Shown piece after piece: positions 9,112-17,823 of a stretch of 64,000 nt of DNA. Made by a program: the position numbers and the translations under genes. The stretch spans positions 3,558,001 through 3,622,000 of the forward strand of contig NZ_CP016359.1 of assembly GCF_001951155.1 (NCBI RefSeq), read 5' to 3'. Position 1 is the first letter of the stretch, and each line of letters opens with the position of its first letter. The notes beneath the pieces were generated by a model. It was not told the DNA's origin. It did no database searches and saw only the letters and a list, made by a program, of their open reading frames with translations. The stretch is from Christiangramia flava JLT2011 (GTDB lineage Bacteria > Bacteroidota > Bacteroidia > Flavobacteriales > Flavobacteriaceae).

Positions 9112-11420
9112 TTATTCTTTTTTCCGCCGAATAGTTTTTTGAAGAAGCCTTTCTTCTTTTTCTCTTTTTGAGGTCGTTCGCGATCCTGCTGTTTTTCCTG
9201 ATCTTTCTTTCTGGATGAAAATAAGCGTTCGAAAAAGTTATCGCGTTTTTGAGCATCGCAGTCTAAAGCCTGGGCGAGTTCACCGGTAATGGGGGCAAAC
9301 CTGGCCCTGGTAATCTCGTTGAATTCGCTGTTGGCATTCATTTTTTGCATCAGTAATGCGAAAATTGGCAAGGCAGAATTGGCTCCCTGACCAATGGCAG
9401 TATTCCTAAAACCAATCCGCTGGTCATCGGCGCCTACCCAACTTACGCAAACCAGGTTTGGTGTGATCCCCACAAACCAGCCGTCCTTATTGTCTTGCGT
9501 CGTTCCGGTCTTTCCGGCAATGTCGTTATTCAATCCGTAGCGATAGCGCAGCCTGGAAGCGGTTCCTTCATCAACTGTGGCCTGCATGAAATTGATCATG
9601 GTTTTACGCGTTTCTTCGGAAAAAGCCCTGGATTTCGAAACTTCAGGTTCAAATTCTGCCAGAATATTGCCATTTCCGTCTTCGATCTTAGTGATGTAAT
9701 ACGGCCTGGAATGATAACCGGAATTAACGAAACTCGTGTAGGCCTCTGCCATTTCATCTACGCTCAAGGCCGCAGTACCAAGAGCAATTGAAGGAACCGC
9801 CGGTAATTTTGATTCAATTCCCATTTTCCGAGCCTGTTCGATCACATTCGGAATCCCTGTTTGCATCAAAACCTTCACTGCGATCGTGTTCATAGAACGA
9901 CTAAGTGCGGTTTTCAGGTTGTAATTCACAAATGGGTCATCTCCTTCCGAAGAGGAATTCGAAGGCGTCCAGCCGTTTTCATAGGTTACTTCCCGCACCG
10001 AAAAATAGGTGCAGGGTTCCATGCCATTTTCGAGGGCTGCAGCATACACAATAGGTTTGAAAGTAGAACCAACCTGCCTTTTACTTTGTGAAACATGGTC
10101 ATATTTGAAATAGCGAAAATCCACACCGCCTACCCAGGCTTCCACAGCACCATTTTCGGGATTCAGCGCCAGCAGTCCGGCATTCAGAAACTTCATGTAA
10201 TGCGCCACACTATCGATAGTACTTACGTTTTTCGTTTCAGTCCCCGAATAATCGAACAATTCGGTGGGTTGCGTTTTGCTCAGTTCTTTGATGATTGCTT
10301 CCTCGCTCAGCCCATCTCGTTGTAAAGCCTGATATCGCGGAGTTTTCTTCACGGTTTCCATAAGCAGCTGCTTATTAGCAAGCCATGGAGCAGAATTTCC
10401 GTAGGAAGCTTCATGCTGAGCCTGTAATTCCTGCATATGTTCTTTCACAGCAGCCTCTGCCAGCTGCTGCATATCGTAATTAAGCGTGGTGTGAACTACC
10501 AGACCGTCACGATAGATATTGTATTTTTCCCCATCCTTATTCTTCAGCGTGTCCAGAATTTCACTAACATGTTTCCGAACCTGTTCGCGAAAGTACATGG
10601 CCATACCTTTATTAGGATTATAATTCTTATAGTCTAAAACCAAGGGCAGCATTTTTGCCTGCTGGGCTTCGTCCTCCGTAAGGTATCCATATTTAGCCAT
10701 CTGCATTAGCACCACATCTCGGCGAAGCCTACTGCGTTCAGGAAAAATTCGGGGGTTGAAATAGTGACTGGCCTTCAGCATTCCCACCAAAACCGCGGCT
10801 TCTTCCAGACTCAGATCCTTTGTGTGTTTACTGAAAAACTTCAGCGAGGCACTTTCAATTCCGTAGGTGTTATCACTAAAAGGAACCGTATTGAAGTACA
10901 GCTGAATGATCTCTTTCTTATTATAGATATTTTCCAGACGTTTGGCGATAATCGCCTCCTGCATTTTATTCACGACAATTCCGAGTGCACCGTAATCTTT
11001 TCTTCCGTAGATGTTTTTAGCAAGCTGAAGGGTAATCGTGCTTCCACCGCCTGAAGATTCATCCTGCAGTAAAATAGATTTAAAAAAGACTCGCAGCAAA
11101 CTTCGATTATCGATCCCGTCATGCTCATAGAACCGAACGTCTTCCGTAGCGACCAGGGCATCAATAAGATGCGAGGGAAGCTGGTCAAAATTAATGGGTT
11201 GACGGTCGAAAATGTAAAATTTCCCGATGAGTTCTCCATTGCTGGCAAGAACCTGCGTGGCTTTATTTTGTTGAAGATCTGCCAGGTCCTTTTCCGTAGG
11301 GATCTTTCCCCACAGTCCAAAATAGATGCTTCCGAAGAATAGTAAAAATAATAGAACGGGCGTCCCGACCAGGATCACGGCCCATTTTGTTTTGGGGTGC
11401 TTCTTAAGGTATTCGAACAT
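9108..11420 (-). CDS. mrcA: class A penicillin-binding protein (PBP1A-type)
   Basis: The 770-residue bifunctional peptidoglycan synthase has one N-terminal membrane anchor (residues ~13-35). A GT51 transglycosylase domain follows, with the catalytic glutamate at E93 in ATEDVRFYEHDG and the GGGSTITLQLAKN motif. The transpeptidase domain carries the active-site serine in GSTFKP, the SRSMN triad element and AGKTGTT. The C-terminus is long, basic and Lys-rich, typical of flavobacterial enzymes. It polymerises and crosslinks murein in the periplasm and is a beta-lactam target. It is apparently monocistronic. It is convergent with the helicase, sharing a TTAA stop overlap. Confidence 0.93.
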   Translation of the reverse strand: MFEYLKKHPKTKWAVILVGTPVLLFLLFFGSIYFGLWGKIPTEKDLADLQQNKATQVLASNGELIGKFYIFDRQPINFDQLPSHLIDALVATEDVRFYEHDGIDNRSLLRVFFKSILLQDESSGGGSTITLQLAKNIYGRKDYGALGIVVNKMQEAIIAKRLENIYNKKEIIQLYFNTVPFSDNTYGIESASLKFFSKHTKDLSLEEAAVLVGMLKASHYFNPRIFPERSRLRRDVVLMQMAKYGYLTEDEAQQAKMLPLVLDYKNYNPNKGMAMYFREQVRKHVSEILDTLKNKDGEKYNIYRDGLVVHTTLNYDMQQLAEAAVKEHMQELQAQHEASYGNSAPWLANKQLLMETVKKTPRYQALQRDGLSEEAIIKELSKTQPTELFDYSGTETKNVSTIDSVAHYMKFLNAGLLALNPENGAVEAWVGGVDFRYFKYDHVSQSKRQVGSTFKPIVYAAALENGMEPCTYFSVREVTYENGWTPSNSSSEGDDPFVNYNLKTALSRSMNTIAVKVLMQTGIPNVIEQARKMGIESKLPAVPSIALGTAALSVDEMAEAYTSFVNSGYHSRPYYITKIEDGNGNILAEFEPEVSKSRAFSEETRKTMINFMQATVDEGTASRLRYRYGLNNDIAGKTGTTQDNKDGWFVGITPNLVCVSWVGADDQRIGFRNTAIGQGANSALPIFALLMQKMNANSEFNEITRARFAPITGELAQALDCDAQKRDNFFERLFSSRKKDQEKQQDRERPQKEKKKKGFFKKLFGGKKNN

Positions 11421-11502
11421 TTGTTAAAATGAAATCTGGACAAATAAACGAATGTTTTCAGGGAAGGCCTTTGGATTTAAGTTTATTTTAAAATTTTTCA
11501 TG

Positions 11503-11533
11503 AAAAAAGCCGACAGTTTAAAGGCTATCGGCT
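11503..11533 (-). terminator. Rho-independent terminator of the microprotein array
   Basis: On the minus strand a nine-base stem, AGCCGATAG/CTGTCGGCT with one mismatch (11508-11516 with 11525-11533), is followed by TTTTTT (11508-11503). It lies 38 bases beyond the stop of the last of three small genes, so they form one terminated unit. The bases from 11421 to 11502 between it and the PBP start hold no recognisable gene. Confidence 0.75.
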
Positions 11534-11570
11534 AGGTTTTTAGGAGTTCCGCGAAATAAATTGATGAAAT

Positions 11571-11705
11571 TTATCCGTAATGTCTGCGATTGTACCAGCA
11601 ATCTCTGGAAGAATCGGTTTTGGAGTTCATAAAGCTTCGGCGATGTGTGAGGTTTGCTTCCCTCCCGAAACCAAAATCCCTGATAATGTTTGATAAAGTG
11701 GTCAT
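11571..11705 (-). CDS. tandem 44-aa microprotein, copy C
   Basis: The 44-residue frame starts MTTLSNIIRDFGFGREA, passes THRRSFMN and ends with an SSRDCWYNRRHYG tail before TAA. It shares about 23 of 44 positions with copy A, including the N-terminal LSNII, an F.F..EA stretch, SF.N, SSR and the WY.RR.Y tail. It has no signal peptide or membrane segment, is basic, and has one Cys. The similarity of three adjacent frames at the protein level, with conserved lengths and a common terminator, is what supports coding. I do not recognise the family. It starts 15 bases after the stop of copy B. Confidence 0.7.
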   Translation of the reverse strand: MTTLSNIIRDFGFGREANLTHRRSFMNSKTDSSRDCWYNRRHYG

Positions 11706-11720
11706 GATGATGAATTGTAA

Positions 11721-11858
11721 TTAAATGATGCTGTGATGAGCAAGGTTCCTGGTATATCTACCAGTAGCGTTCTTCAGATTCAGAAATGGCCTTCGATGAG
11801 TAAGGCCATTTTCCCGAATCGTGTCAAAATCCTGAATGATGTTCTCAAAAGCTGACAT
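11721..11858 (-). CDS. tandem 45-aa microprotein, copy B
   Basis: The 45-residue frame reads MSAFENIIQDFDTIRENG, then LTHRRPFLNLKNATGR, and ends LAHHSII. It shares about 17 of 44 positions with copy C (NII.DF, RE, LTHRR.F.N.K, R) and 12 with copy A. Unlike them it lacks the WY.RR.Y tail, so its C-terminus has diverged. An upstream in-frame ATG at 11915 would add 19 residues but overlaps copy A. The start at 11858 aligns with the starts of A and C and follows a similar AT-rich leader. Function is unknown. Confidence 0.68.
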   Translation of the reverse strand: MSAFENIIQDFDTIRENGLTHRRPFLNLKNATGRYTRNLAHHSII

Positions 11859-11887
11859 GCTGCTAAATTTTGATTGATAATGATTTT

Positions 11888-12022
11888 CTACGAATAGCGT
11901 CTTCTGCCGTACCAACTGGATCTGCTCGAAGTGGAAGGGGTGTTCAAAAATGATTTGTGATGAACACTTCGTGCTTCACTGTGAAAACTGAAATTCTGAA
12001 TGATGTTTGATAATGATGTCAT
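11888..12022 (-). CDS. tandem 44-aa microprotein, copy A (first in array)
   Basis: The 44-residue frame starts MTSLSNIIQNFSFHSEA, contains HHKSFLNTPSTSSR and ends WYGRRRYS before TAG. It aligns without gaps to copy C. Leaders of all three copies are AT-rich and alike (for example ATCAATTAAAATTTATCAATC before A and ATCATTATCAATCAAAATTTA before B), so the duplicated unit probably included the leader. The gene is first in the transcript. No consensus -7 box was found upstream, but an inverted GGTAC pair lies at 12092-12114. It could be a DNA/RNA-binding, signalling or precursor peptide; none is shown. Confidence 0.7.
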   Translation of the reverse strand: MTSLSNIIQNFSFHSEARSVHHKSFLNTPSTSSRSSWYGRRRYS

Positions 12023-12091
12023 GATTGATAAATTTTAATTGATGAATGATTTGATTGTACTTTATAGACGAGCTAAAAAATTTTCTGTTAC

Positions 12092-12114
12092 GGTACTATG
12101 CTATAAAAGGTACC
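12092..12114. promoter_or_regulatory. GGTAC-N13-GTACC inverted repeat between divergent transcripts
   Basis: GGTAC (12092-12096) and GTACC (12110-12114) are inverted around a 13-base AT-rich core. They lie between the microprotein array (minus) and the propeller gene at 12225 (plus). The position fits an operator for either, but arms of five bases can arise by chance. The rest of 12023-12224 is AT-rich and shows nothing else I can support. Confidence 0.3.
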
Positions 12115-12224
12115 AAATTAACAAAATATTAACTTTTAGAGCTGATTTTCAGCCGGATGAAAGAATTGTTAATCTTTTTGCAACACCGCTGTATAGCCTT
12201 AATTTTAATTCAAAATAGCCAGTT

Positions 12225-13079
12225 ATGACCAGATGGGCAGTTGCCATTGTAATTTTTGTGCTAGTACTCGCCGGCGGGATTTACACCCTTTATGAGCGAA
12301 AACATCCCGATTTTGATTCCGAAAACAAAACCTACGAAATCGTAAAAAAATGGAACATCCCCAACGCTCTCGACGAAATTTCAGGAATTGTATGGTTAGG
12401 TGATTACCAGGTAGCCTGTATTCAGGATGAAGACGGGATTTTATTCGTTTATGATCTGGACAAAGAAGAGATCGTCAAAAAAATACAATTTGGCGAACCT
12501 GGCGATTACGAAGGCCTCACGTACCTGAACGATTATTTTTACATCGCCCGAAGCGACGGAAAGATCTTTAGAATGAATGCTGATTTGGATGCCGATCCTG
12601 AAACGGTCATACTGGACACACCTTTTACGACTAAAAATAATATTGAAGGAATTGCAGGTGGTTTCGATGATCTCCTGCTTATTGCCGTAAAAGGCGATAA
12701 TCTGGAAGGCAACGACGATACCTATAAAGCGCTATACACTTATGATCCCGTGAAACAGGAGATCTATAAAGACCTGGAAATTACCGTAGATTATAACGAG
12801 GAAATCTTTAAAAGATTAAAGACCGATGACCGTCGGGAATTTTTACGTCCGGCAGATGTGGCTTTTCATCCGGAAACCCGTGATATTTATATTCTGGATG
12901 CGGAAAAACCTAAACTCGTGATCACTGACCGCTACGGAAAAGTTAAAAAAATCCACGAACTCGATCCTGCTGAATTTTTTCAGCCGGAAGGAATTTGTTT
13001 CACTCCCGCGGGAATTATCTATATCGCCAATGAAGGAAAGGGGGGAGACCCTAATATCCTGGAAGTGAATTTCAATTAA
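12225..13079 (+). CDS. SdiA-regulated-domain beta-propeller protein
   Basis: The 284-residue protein has an N-terminal membrane anchor (residues ~4-22). It then shows repeats of a beta-propeller: DEISGIVWLGDYQVACIQDE, GDYEGLTYLNDYFYIARSDG, NIEGIAGGFDDLLLIAVKG, and PADVAFHPETRDIYILDA. This pattern is that of the SdiA-regulated (YjiK-like) family, periplasm-facing proteins of unsettled function. The final FQPEGICFTPAGIIYIANEG blade is typical. It is single, with a stop overlap (TTAA) with the dipeptidase on the other strand. Divergent upstream lies the microprotein array. Confidence 0.8.
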   Translation: MTRWAVAIVIFVLVLAGGIYTLYERKHPDFDSENKTYEIVKKWNIPNALDEISGIVWLGDYQVACIQDEDGILFVYDLDKEEIVKKIQFGEPGDYEGLTYLNDYFYIARSDGKIFRMNADLDADPETVILDTPFTTKNNIEGIAGGFDDLLLIAVKGDNLEGNDDTYKALYTYDPVKQEIYKDLEITVDYNEEIFKRLKTDDRREFLRPADVAFHPETRDIYILDAEKPKLVITDRYGKVKKIHELDPAEFFQPEGICFTPAGIIYIANEGKGGDPNILEVNFN

Positions 13080-14356
13080 TTAGCCTGAAGTTCTTCCGCA
13101 ACAGCGGCTACTTCATCCATAACCCGTAAAAGATTTTCACCCCATAATTTGGCAATATCCTCTTCGGAATATCCCCTTTTTACAAGTTCGATCGTGATAT
13201 TCTCACTTTCTGAAGCGTCATTCCAACCATCAATTCCGCCGCCGCCATCAAAATCACTACTAATCCCTACGTGGTCAATTCCTATTTTCTGCACTAAATA
13301 ATCTATATGATCCACAAAATCTGAAACATTCACAGGGCTTATGGTGTTTTTCAAATTTGCTACTTCCGTCGCCGCAGCTTTCCTGATCGCTCCATATTGT
13401 TGGTAATAAGCGCTTCGATCTTCCTGTGACAAACCACGAACGCTGTCCCGGGGCAGGATCTCAAACTCCATTTCAGCAGCTTTACGCTGGTAAATTTCAT
13501 CTCTGGCCGCGTTAAAAGCATAGTGTTTTTCTTTGTTCACATAAGAAGTGAAAGCTACCGTCTGCACCACGCCGCCTTTTTCCTTAAATAGTTCCAGCAA
13601 CTCATCGTCCAGGTTCCGGCTGTGATCGCAAAGGGCGCGTGCCGAAGAATGAGAAGCGATAAGCGGTGCTTTGGAAAGTTCGAACATTTGCTTGATAGCC
13701 TCTTTACTGGGATGAGAAACGTCGATCATGATCCCGCAACGATTCATTTCCAGAATCGCCTTTTTTCCCAGTTCACTCAGGCCATGATGCAGCCAAACGC
13801 CATCTACCTCACCCGTATTCGAATCACTGAACTGGCTGTGACCATTGTGCGCCAAAGACATATATCTTGCACCGCGATCATAAAATTCCTGGATACGGCT
13901 AAGATCCTCTCCAATAGGATAGGCGTTTTCCACACCGATCATCGCCACTTTTTTGCCTTCTGATACCAGCTTACGAACTTCTTTTGAATTTGTCGCCAGC
14001 CCGATTTTTTCCGGAGCGATCTCTTCACAAAGGCGATGAATGGCCTTAAATTTTTGATCGGCATTTTCATAAGCCTTGTCGTACGCATTTTGTGTGAGCG
14101 CTTCCTGCCCAGTATAAACGATCAGCCAGGTCACATCCATTCCGCCTTTTTCCATCTTCGGAAGGTTTACCTGGGTATCCAGGTCCATCGTATAGTTCCG
14201 GTCTTCCGTAAAATTGGAAACATCAATATCGTTATGGGTGTCGATGGTAATCACCTTTTGATGAATCGCCCTGGCTTTTTCGAGTAATTCCGGATCGGAT
14301 TGAGCAAAAAAACTCAGACTGCAAAGTAGGAAACAAACGGTAATTCGTGACTTCAT
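13076..14356 (-). CDS. membrane dipeptidase (peptidase M19)
   Basis: The 426-residue protein has a signal peptide (MKSRITVCFLLCSLSFFAQS) and a TIM-barrel zinc peptidase body. Metal ligands are visible: H and D in DTHNDIDVSNF, E in GVENAYPIG, H in IDVSHPS and H in LIASHSSARAL. The late GIDHVGISSDFDGGGG motif is a family hallmark. M19 enzymes hydrolyse a range of dipeptides in the periplasm. The insertion at residues ~270-330 (Lys/Arg-rich helical) is common in Bacteroidota members. It converges on the propeller gene and is divergent from the ATP-grasp operon. Confidence 0.92.
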   Translation of the reverse strand: MKSRITVCFLLCSLSFFAQSDPELLEKARAIHQKVITIDTHNDIDVSNFTEDRNYTMDLDTQVNLPKMEKGGMDVTWLIVYTGQEALTQNAYDKAYENADQKFKAIHRLCEEIAPEKIGLATNSKEVRKLVSEGKKVAMIGVENAYPIGEDLSRIQEFYDRGARYMSLAHNGHSQFSDSNTGEVDGVWLHHGLSELGKKAILEMNRCGIMIDVSHPSKEAIKQMFELSKAPLIASHSSARALCDHSRNLDDELLELFKEKGGVVQTVAFTSYVNKEKHYAFNAARDEIYQRKAAEMEFEILPRDSVRGLSQEDRSAYYQQYGAIRKAAATEVANLKNTISPVNVSDFVDHIDYLVQKIGIDHVGISSDFDGGGGIDGWNDASESENITIELVKRGYSEEDIAKLWGENLLRVMDEVAAVAEELQAN

Positions 14357-14418
14357 AAATGGAAAGGTTAAATTTTGCCCTGAATTTACTAATTAATATT
14401 GAAAGCCCATTTCTGCTG

Positions 14419-14448
14419 TTTATCGTGGCAAAATTTGCTATACATTTG
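14419..14448 (+). promoter_or_regulatory. promoter of the ATP-grasp/GCS2 operon
   Basis: TTTA at 14419-14422, 18 bases, then TACATTTG at 14441-14448. The -7 box is a perfect TAnnTTTG and the -33 box has one mismatch. Transcription would begin near 14455, inside the longer open frame that starts at 14359, so the true start is the ATG at 14470. Confidence 0.6.
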
Positions 14449-14469
14449 GTAAGACATTTCAGCAATTGC

Positions 14470-15921
14470 ATGAAGAAAATTATAGTGGTTAACCAACCCG
14501 AAACCTGGAAGCTGCATCTTGAAAATATCGAGATCGTTTCTTCCCGGAAATATCTTACAGATCCTGCTTTTTCCCAACTAAAAAAGGCCAGGATCTTCAA
14601 TCTTTGCAAAGATTACTCCTATCAGAGCAAGGGGTATTACGTGAGTTTGCTGGCTGAAGCTCGCGGGCATCTGGCAATTCCCACCGTTAAGAATTTGGTG
14701 GATCTTGGCGATTCCAAACTGGTGCGAATCGTTTCTGAAGAGTTCGACGATTTGATACAACGCTCCCTCAAAAATATCAAGTCCCAGGAGTTCGTTTTAA
14801 GCATTTATTTTGGGCAGAACGTTGCGGTGAAATACCGTGATCTGAGCGCCATGTTTTTTCGGCATTTTCAAATCCCTTTTTTGCGCGTACATTTTAATTA
14901 TACGAATCGGTGGAACATCAAAAGTATCCGGGCAATTTCAGAATCTGAAATTCCGAAGGAGCATAAAGAGTCCATGCACTATTTCGCGGAACAGTATTTT
15001 GCAAAAAAACGCTATGACACGCCACGGCAGAACAATTTTGAATACGACCTGGCCATTTTGGTCCAGCCGGGAGATCTGGCCCCTCCAAGCAATCCTAAAG
15101 CGATTAAAAAGTTTACGGAGATTGCCGAAAAACTGGGATTTTATACCGAAATTCTGGGGCCTAAAGACCTTTCGAGACTTTCTGCTTTTGATGCCCTGTT
15201 CATCAGGCAAAGCACTGAAGTGAATAATGAAGCTTATGCTTTTACCCGAAAAGCCCAACAGGAAGGGCTCGCAATCATTGATTATCCCGATGCGATCCTC
15301 AAATGCTGCAATAAGGTTTTTATGGCAGAAGCGCTTCGGAATGCCGGAATTCCAACTCCCGAAACCGTGATCGTGCACAAACACAATCGCGAAAAAGCGC
15401 TGGAAACTACCGGTTTGCCGGTCGTGCTGAAGTCGCCAGATTCAACATTTTCCTTTGGAGTGAAAAAGGCTGAAACCGCCGAAGCATACCATGAACTGGT
15501 CAATGAAATGCTGAAAAGTTCCGAACTGGTGATCGCACAGCGTTTTTCTCCTTCAGAATATGACTGGAGGATTGGTGTTCTGGATGGTAAGGCCTTTTAT
15601 GCCTGCCGGTATTATATGGCGAAAGATCACTGGCAGATCTATAACTGGGCTGCGGAAGACAAAGAAGACCAGGATGGAAATGCAGATTGCCTGCCCATTG
15701 AGAAGGTGCCTCCGCTTATCCTGAAAAATGCCATTAAAGCAGCAAAATTAATGGGGCCTGGATTATACGGGATCGATATTAAGGAAGTGGAAGGTAAGGC
15801 GATGGTGATCGAGATCAATGACAACCCGAATATCGATGTGGGAGTGGAAGATGCCTATTATGGCGACCAGGTCTATATCGCTATTTTGACAGCCTTAAAA
15901 AACCGACTTGAAAATAAATAA
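14470..15921 (+). CDS. RimK-like ATP-grasp ligase with RLAN N-terminal domain
   Basis: The 483-residue protein has an N-terminal RimK-like-ATP-grasp-associated region (residues ~1-200, KKIIVVNQPETW onward). An ATP-grasp domain follows: FMAEALRNAGIPTPETVIV, then LPVVLKSPDSTFSFGVKKAE. The metal-binding end GIDIKEVEGKAMVIEINDNPN is complete. ATP-grasp ligases of this type join a carboxylate to an amine through an acyl phosphate. It is the first gene of a three-gene operon with a GCS2 ligase (two-base gap) and an N-formylglutamate amidohydrolase. That combination suggests cytoplasmic synthesis of a small peptide or modified amino acid. Its product is unknown. RimK-type protein glutamylation is a less likely alternative. 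Confidence 0.85.
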   Translation: MKKIIVVNQPETWKLHLENIEIVSSRKYLTDPAFSQLKKARIFNLCKDYSYQSKGYYVSLLAEARGHLAIPTVKNLVDLGDSKLVRIVSEEFDDLIQRSLKNIKSQEFVLSIYFGQNVAVKYRDLSAMFFRHFQIPFLRVHFNYTNRWNIKSIRAISESEIPKEHKESMHYFAEQYFAKKRYDTPRQNNFEYDLAILVQPGDLAPPSNPKAIKKFTEIAEKLGFYTEILGPKDLSRLSAFDALFIRQSTEVNNEAYAFTRKAQQEGLAIIDYPDAILKCCNKVFMAEALRNAGIPTPETVIVHKHNREKALETTGLPVVLKSPDSTFSFGVKKAETAEAYHELVNEMLKSSELVIAQRFSPSEYDWRIGVLDGKAFYACRYYMAKDHWQIYNWAAEDKEDQDGNADCLPIEKVPPLILKNAIKAAKLMGPGLYGIDIKEVEGKAMVIEINDNPNIDVGVEDAYYGDQVYIAILTALKNRLENK

Positions 15922-15923
15922 TT

Positions 15924-17144
15924 ATGAGTTATCGCCTTTTTGAAGTTTTCGGGATTGAGTTGGAATACATGGTGGTAAGCCGCGATCAATTGCATGTGAA
16001 GCCAATCGTGGATGAACTTTTTTTAAAGAAGAACGGGGAGATCACTTCAGATATTCCGAACGGTAAGATTGAGTGGAGCAATGAACTGGTAGCACACGTG
16101 GTGGAACTAAAAACGAATGGGCCCACTCCAAACCTGAAAGAACTTCCGGAACTTTTTCTGCAAAATATTCAGGAGATCAACCAGATTCTGGAAGAATTAA
16201 ATGCCCAATTATTACCATCGGCTGCCCACCCCATGATGAATCCGTTGCTGGAAACACAGCTCTGGAAGCATCATTATAGCAAGATATATGCGTTGTACAA
16301 CCGCATTTTTGACTGTAAAGGTCACGGCTGGAGCAACGTCCAAAGCATGCACATCAACCTGCCCTTTTTTGACGATGAAGAATTTGAGAAGCTGCATGCA
16401 GCAGTTCGAATATTATTGCCAGTCATTCCCGGTTTGGCCGCAAGTTCTCCAATAATTGAAAAAGAATTTACTGGTTATAAAGATTCGCGAATGAACTTTT
16501 ATAAAACCAATCAGAAAGAAATTCCGCAGATGACCGGCAAGGTCATTCCTGAACAGGTTTTCAGTAAAAAGGAATATCGCGAAACCATATTTGAACCTAT
16601 CAATAAAGCCATAAAACCCTTTGATACTGAAAATTTGCTCGACCAGCATTTTCTGAATTCCCGTGGGGCGATTGCCCGTTTTGACCGAAATGCGATCGAG
16701 ATCAGGGTAATAGATATTCAGGAAAATCCGGCTGCAGATATTGCGATCGCAGCGCTGATCATCGCAGCATTACGCCTGCTAGTAAGTGAAGAACTGGTTT
16801 CTCTGGAAGACCAAAAAACCTGGACCGAAGAGGAACTTTTCTCGATCTTTGATGAAGTGATCAAAAATGCTGAGAATACGCTGATCGAAAACAAGCGTTA
16901 TCTGGCCATTTTTGACCTGGAAAAACCCAGCGATGTAAAAACCATCTGGAAAACTTTATATGAAAAAGTACGGGATCAGCTTGCTGAAGACCAGCAAAAA
17001 CATATCGAGTTCATTTTACAGAATGGTTCGCTTTCTACACGCATCCTGAAGTCACTTCGAAATGATTTTTCTGAAGCGCATATCCTGAAAACATACAGGA
17101 AACTGGGCGATTGCCTGCAAAATAACCGCATGTTCCGGCCATGA
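15924..17144 (+). CDS. GCS2-family glutamate-cysteine ligase-like enzyme
   Basis: The 406-residue carboxylate-amine ligase has the GCS2 fold. It opens with FGIELEYMVVSRDQL (the catalytic GxExE-type metal site). A substrate segment GWSNVQSMHINLPF and a late FDRNAIEIRVIDIQENP block follow. Known relatives form gamma-glutamyl bonds (EgtA, YbdK). With the ATP-grasp partner upstream and no gshB elsewhere in the window, a two-step dipeptide or tripeptide pathway is possible. The neighbour overlap with the next gene is ATGA. Substrate choice cannot be deduced from sequence. Confidence 0.85.
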   Translation: MSYRLFEVFGIELEYMVVSRDQLHVKPIVDELFLKKNGEITSDIPNGKIEWSNELVAHVVELKTNGPTPNLKELPELFLQNIQEINQILEELNAQLLPSAAHPMMNPLLETQLWKHHYSKIYALYNRIFDCKGHGWSNVQSMHINLPFFDDEEFEKLHAAVRILLPVIPGLAASSPIIEKEFTGYKDSRMNFYKTNQKEIPQMTGKVIPEQVFSKKEYRETIFEPINKAIKPFDTENLLDQHFLNSRGAIARFDRNAIEIRVIDIQENPAADIAIAALIIAALRLLVSEELVSLEDQKTWTEEELFSIFDEVIKNAENTLIENKRYLAIFDLEKPSDVKTIWKTLYEKVRDQLAEDQQKHIEFILQNGSLSTRILKSLRNDFSEAHILKTYRKLGDCLQNNRMFRP

Positions 17145-17821
17145 AACTTTTGCTCAGCTGCGAACACGCCTTTAACACGATTCCGCAACCATTCGAATCC
17201 TATTTTACCGCTGCTTCTGAAATTCTCGATTCTCACCGTGGTTACGATCCGGGAGCTTATGATCTTTTCAGGTATCTCGAACCATTAAGCGATTTTTCCA
17301 TCCATCAGGAAATTGGACGATTGCTTATTGAAACCAATCGATCGCTACATCATGCTTCCCTTTTTTCCGAATTTTCACGAAAGATGTCTTCCGAAGAAAA
17401 GGAACAACTCATTTCCACCTATTATGAATCCTATCGCAACCGGGTAGAAGAATTTATAGAAGATCATATTGCGAAATCGGAAATTCTCCACCTTTCCGTT
17501 CATAGTTTCACACCCGTGTGGAAAGGGCAGGAGCGGAATGCCGAAATTGGAATTTTGTATGACCCTTCCAAGATTCCGGAAAAAGAATATGCGAACCTAT
17601 TGAGGCAGCAACTGAAGGCTTTGTTTCCGCAGCTGCGAATTCGCCGAAATTATCCATACCTGGGAAAATCTGATGGATTGCCTACCTATCTTCGGAAGAA
17701 ATTCCCTGGAAAATATTCGGGAATAGAACTGGAAGTTAATCAGAAACTGGTAAACGACAATACTTTTAAAACTGATTTAAAAATGGGTATTTATCGAGCT
17801 GTGGAGAAGCTGCTGAAATAA
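17141..17821 (+). CDS. N-formylglutamate amidohydrolase family protein
   Basis: The 226-residue protein belongs to the FGase/HutG-like amidohydrolase family of zinc enzymes: an early LLSCEHAFNTIPQ histidine, SHRGYDPGAYDLF, an IETNRSLHH block, LHLSVHSFTPVW and a late IELEVNQKLV. Relatives remove a formyl or acyl group from glutamate-like amides. No other hut genes are present, so histidine breakdown is unlikely. It starts within the stop of the GCS2 gene (ATGA overlap), so the three genes are translationally coupled. It may trim or proofread the product of the two ligases (inference). Confidence 0.82.
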   Translation: MKLLLSCEHAFNTIPQPFESYFTAASEILDSHRGYDPGAYDLFRYLEPLSDFSIHQEIGRLLIETNRSLHHASLFSEFSRKMSSEEKEQLISTYYESYRNRVEEFIEDHIAKSEILHLSVHSFTPVWKGQERNAEIGILYDPSKIPEKEYANLLRQQLKALFPQLRIRRNYPYLGKSDGLPTYLRKKFPGKYSGIELEVNQKLVNDNTFKTDLKMGIYRAVEKLLK

Positions 17822-17823
17822 AA

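Noticed and set aside
14359..14469. Extended N-terminus of the ATP-grasp protein
   Set aside because: The promoter at 14419-14448 lies inside this stretch, and the extension is not part of the family.
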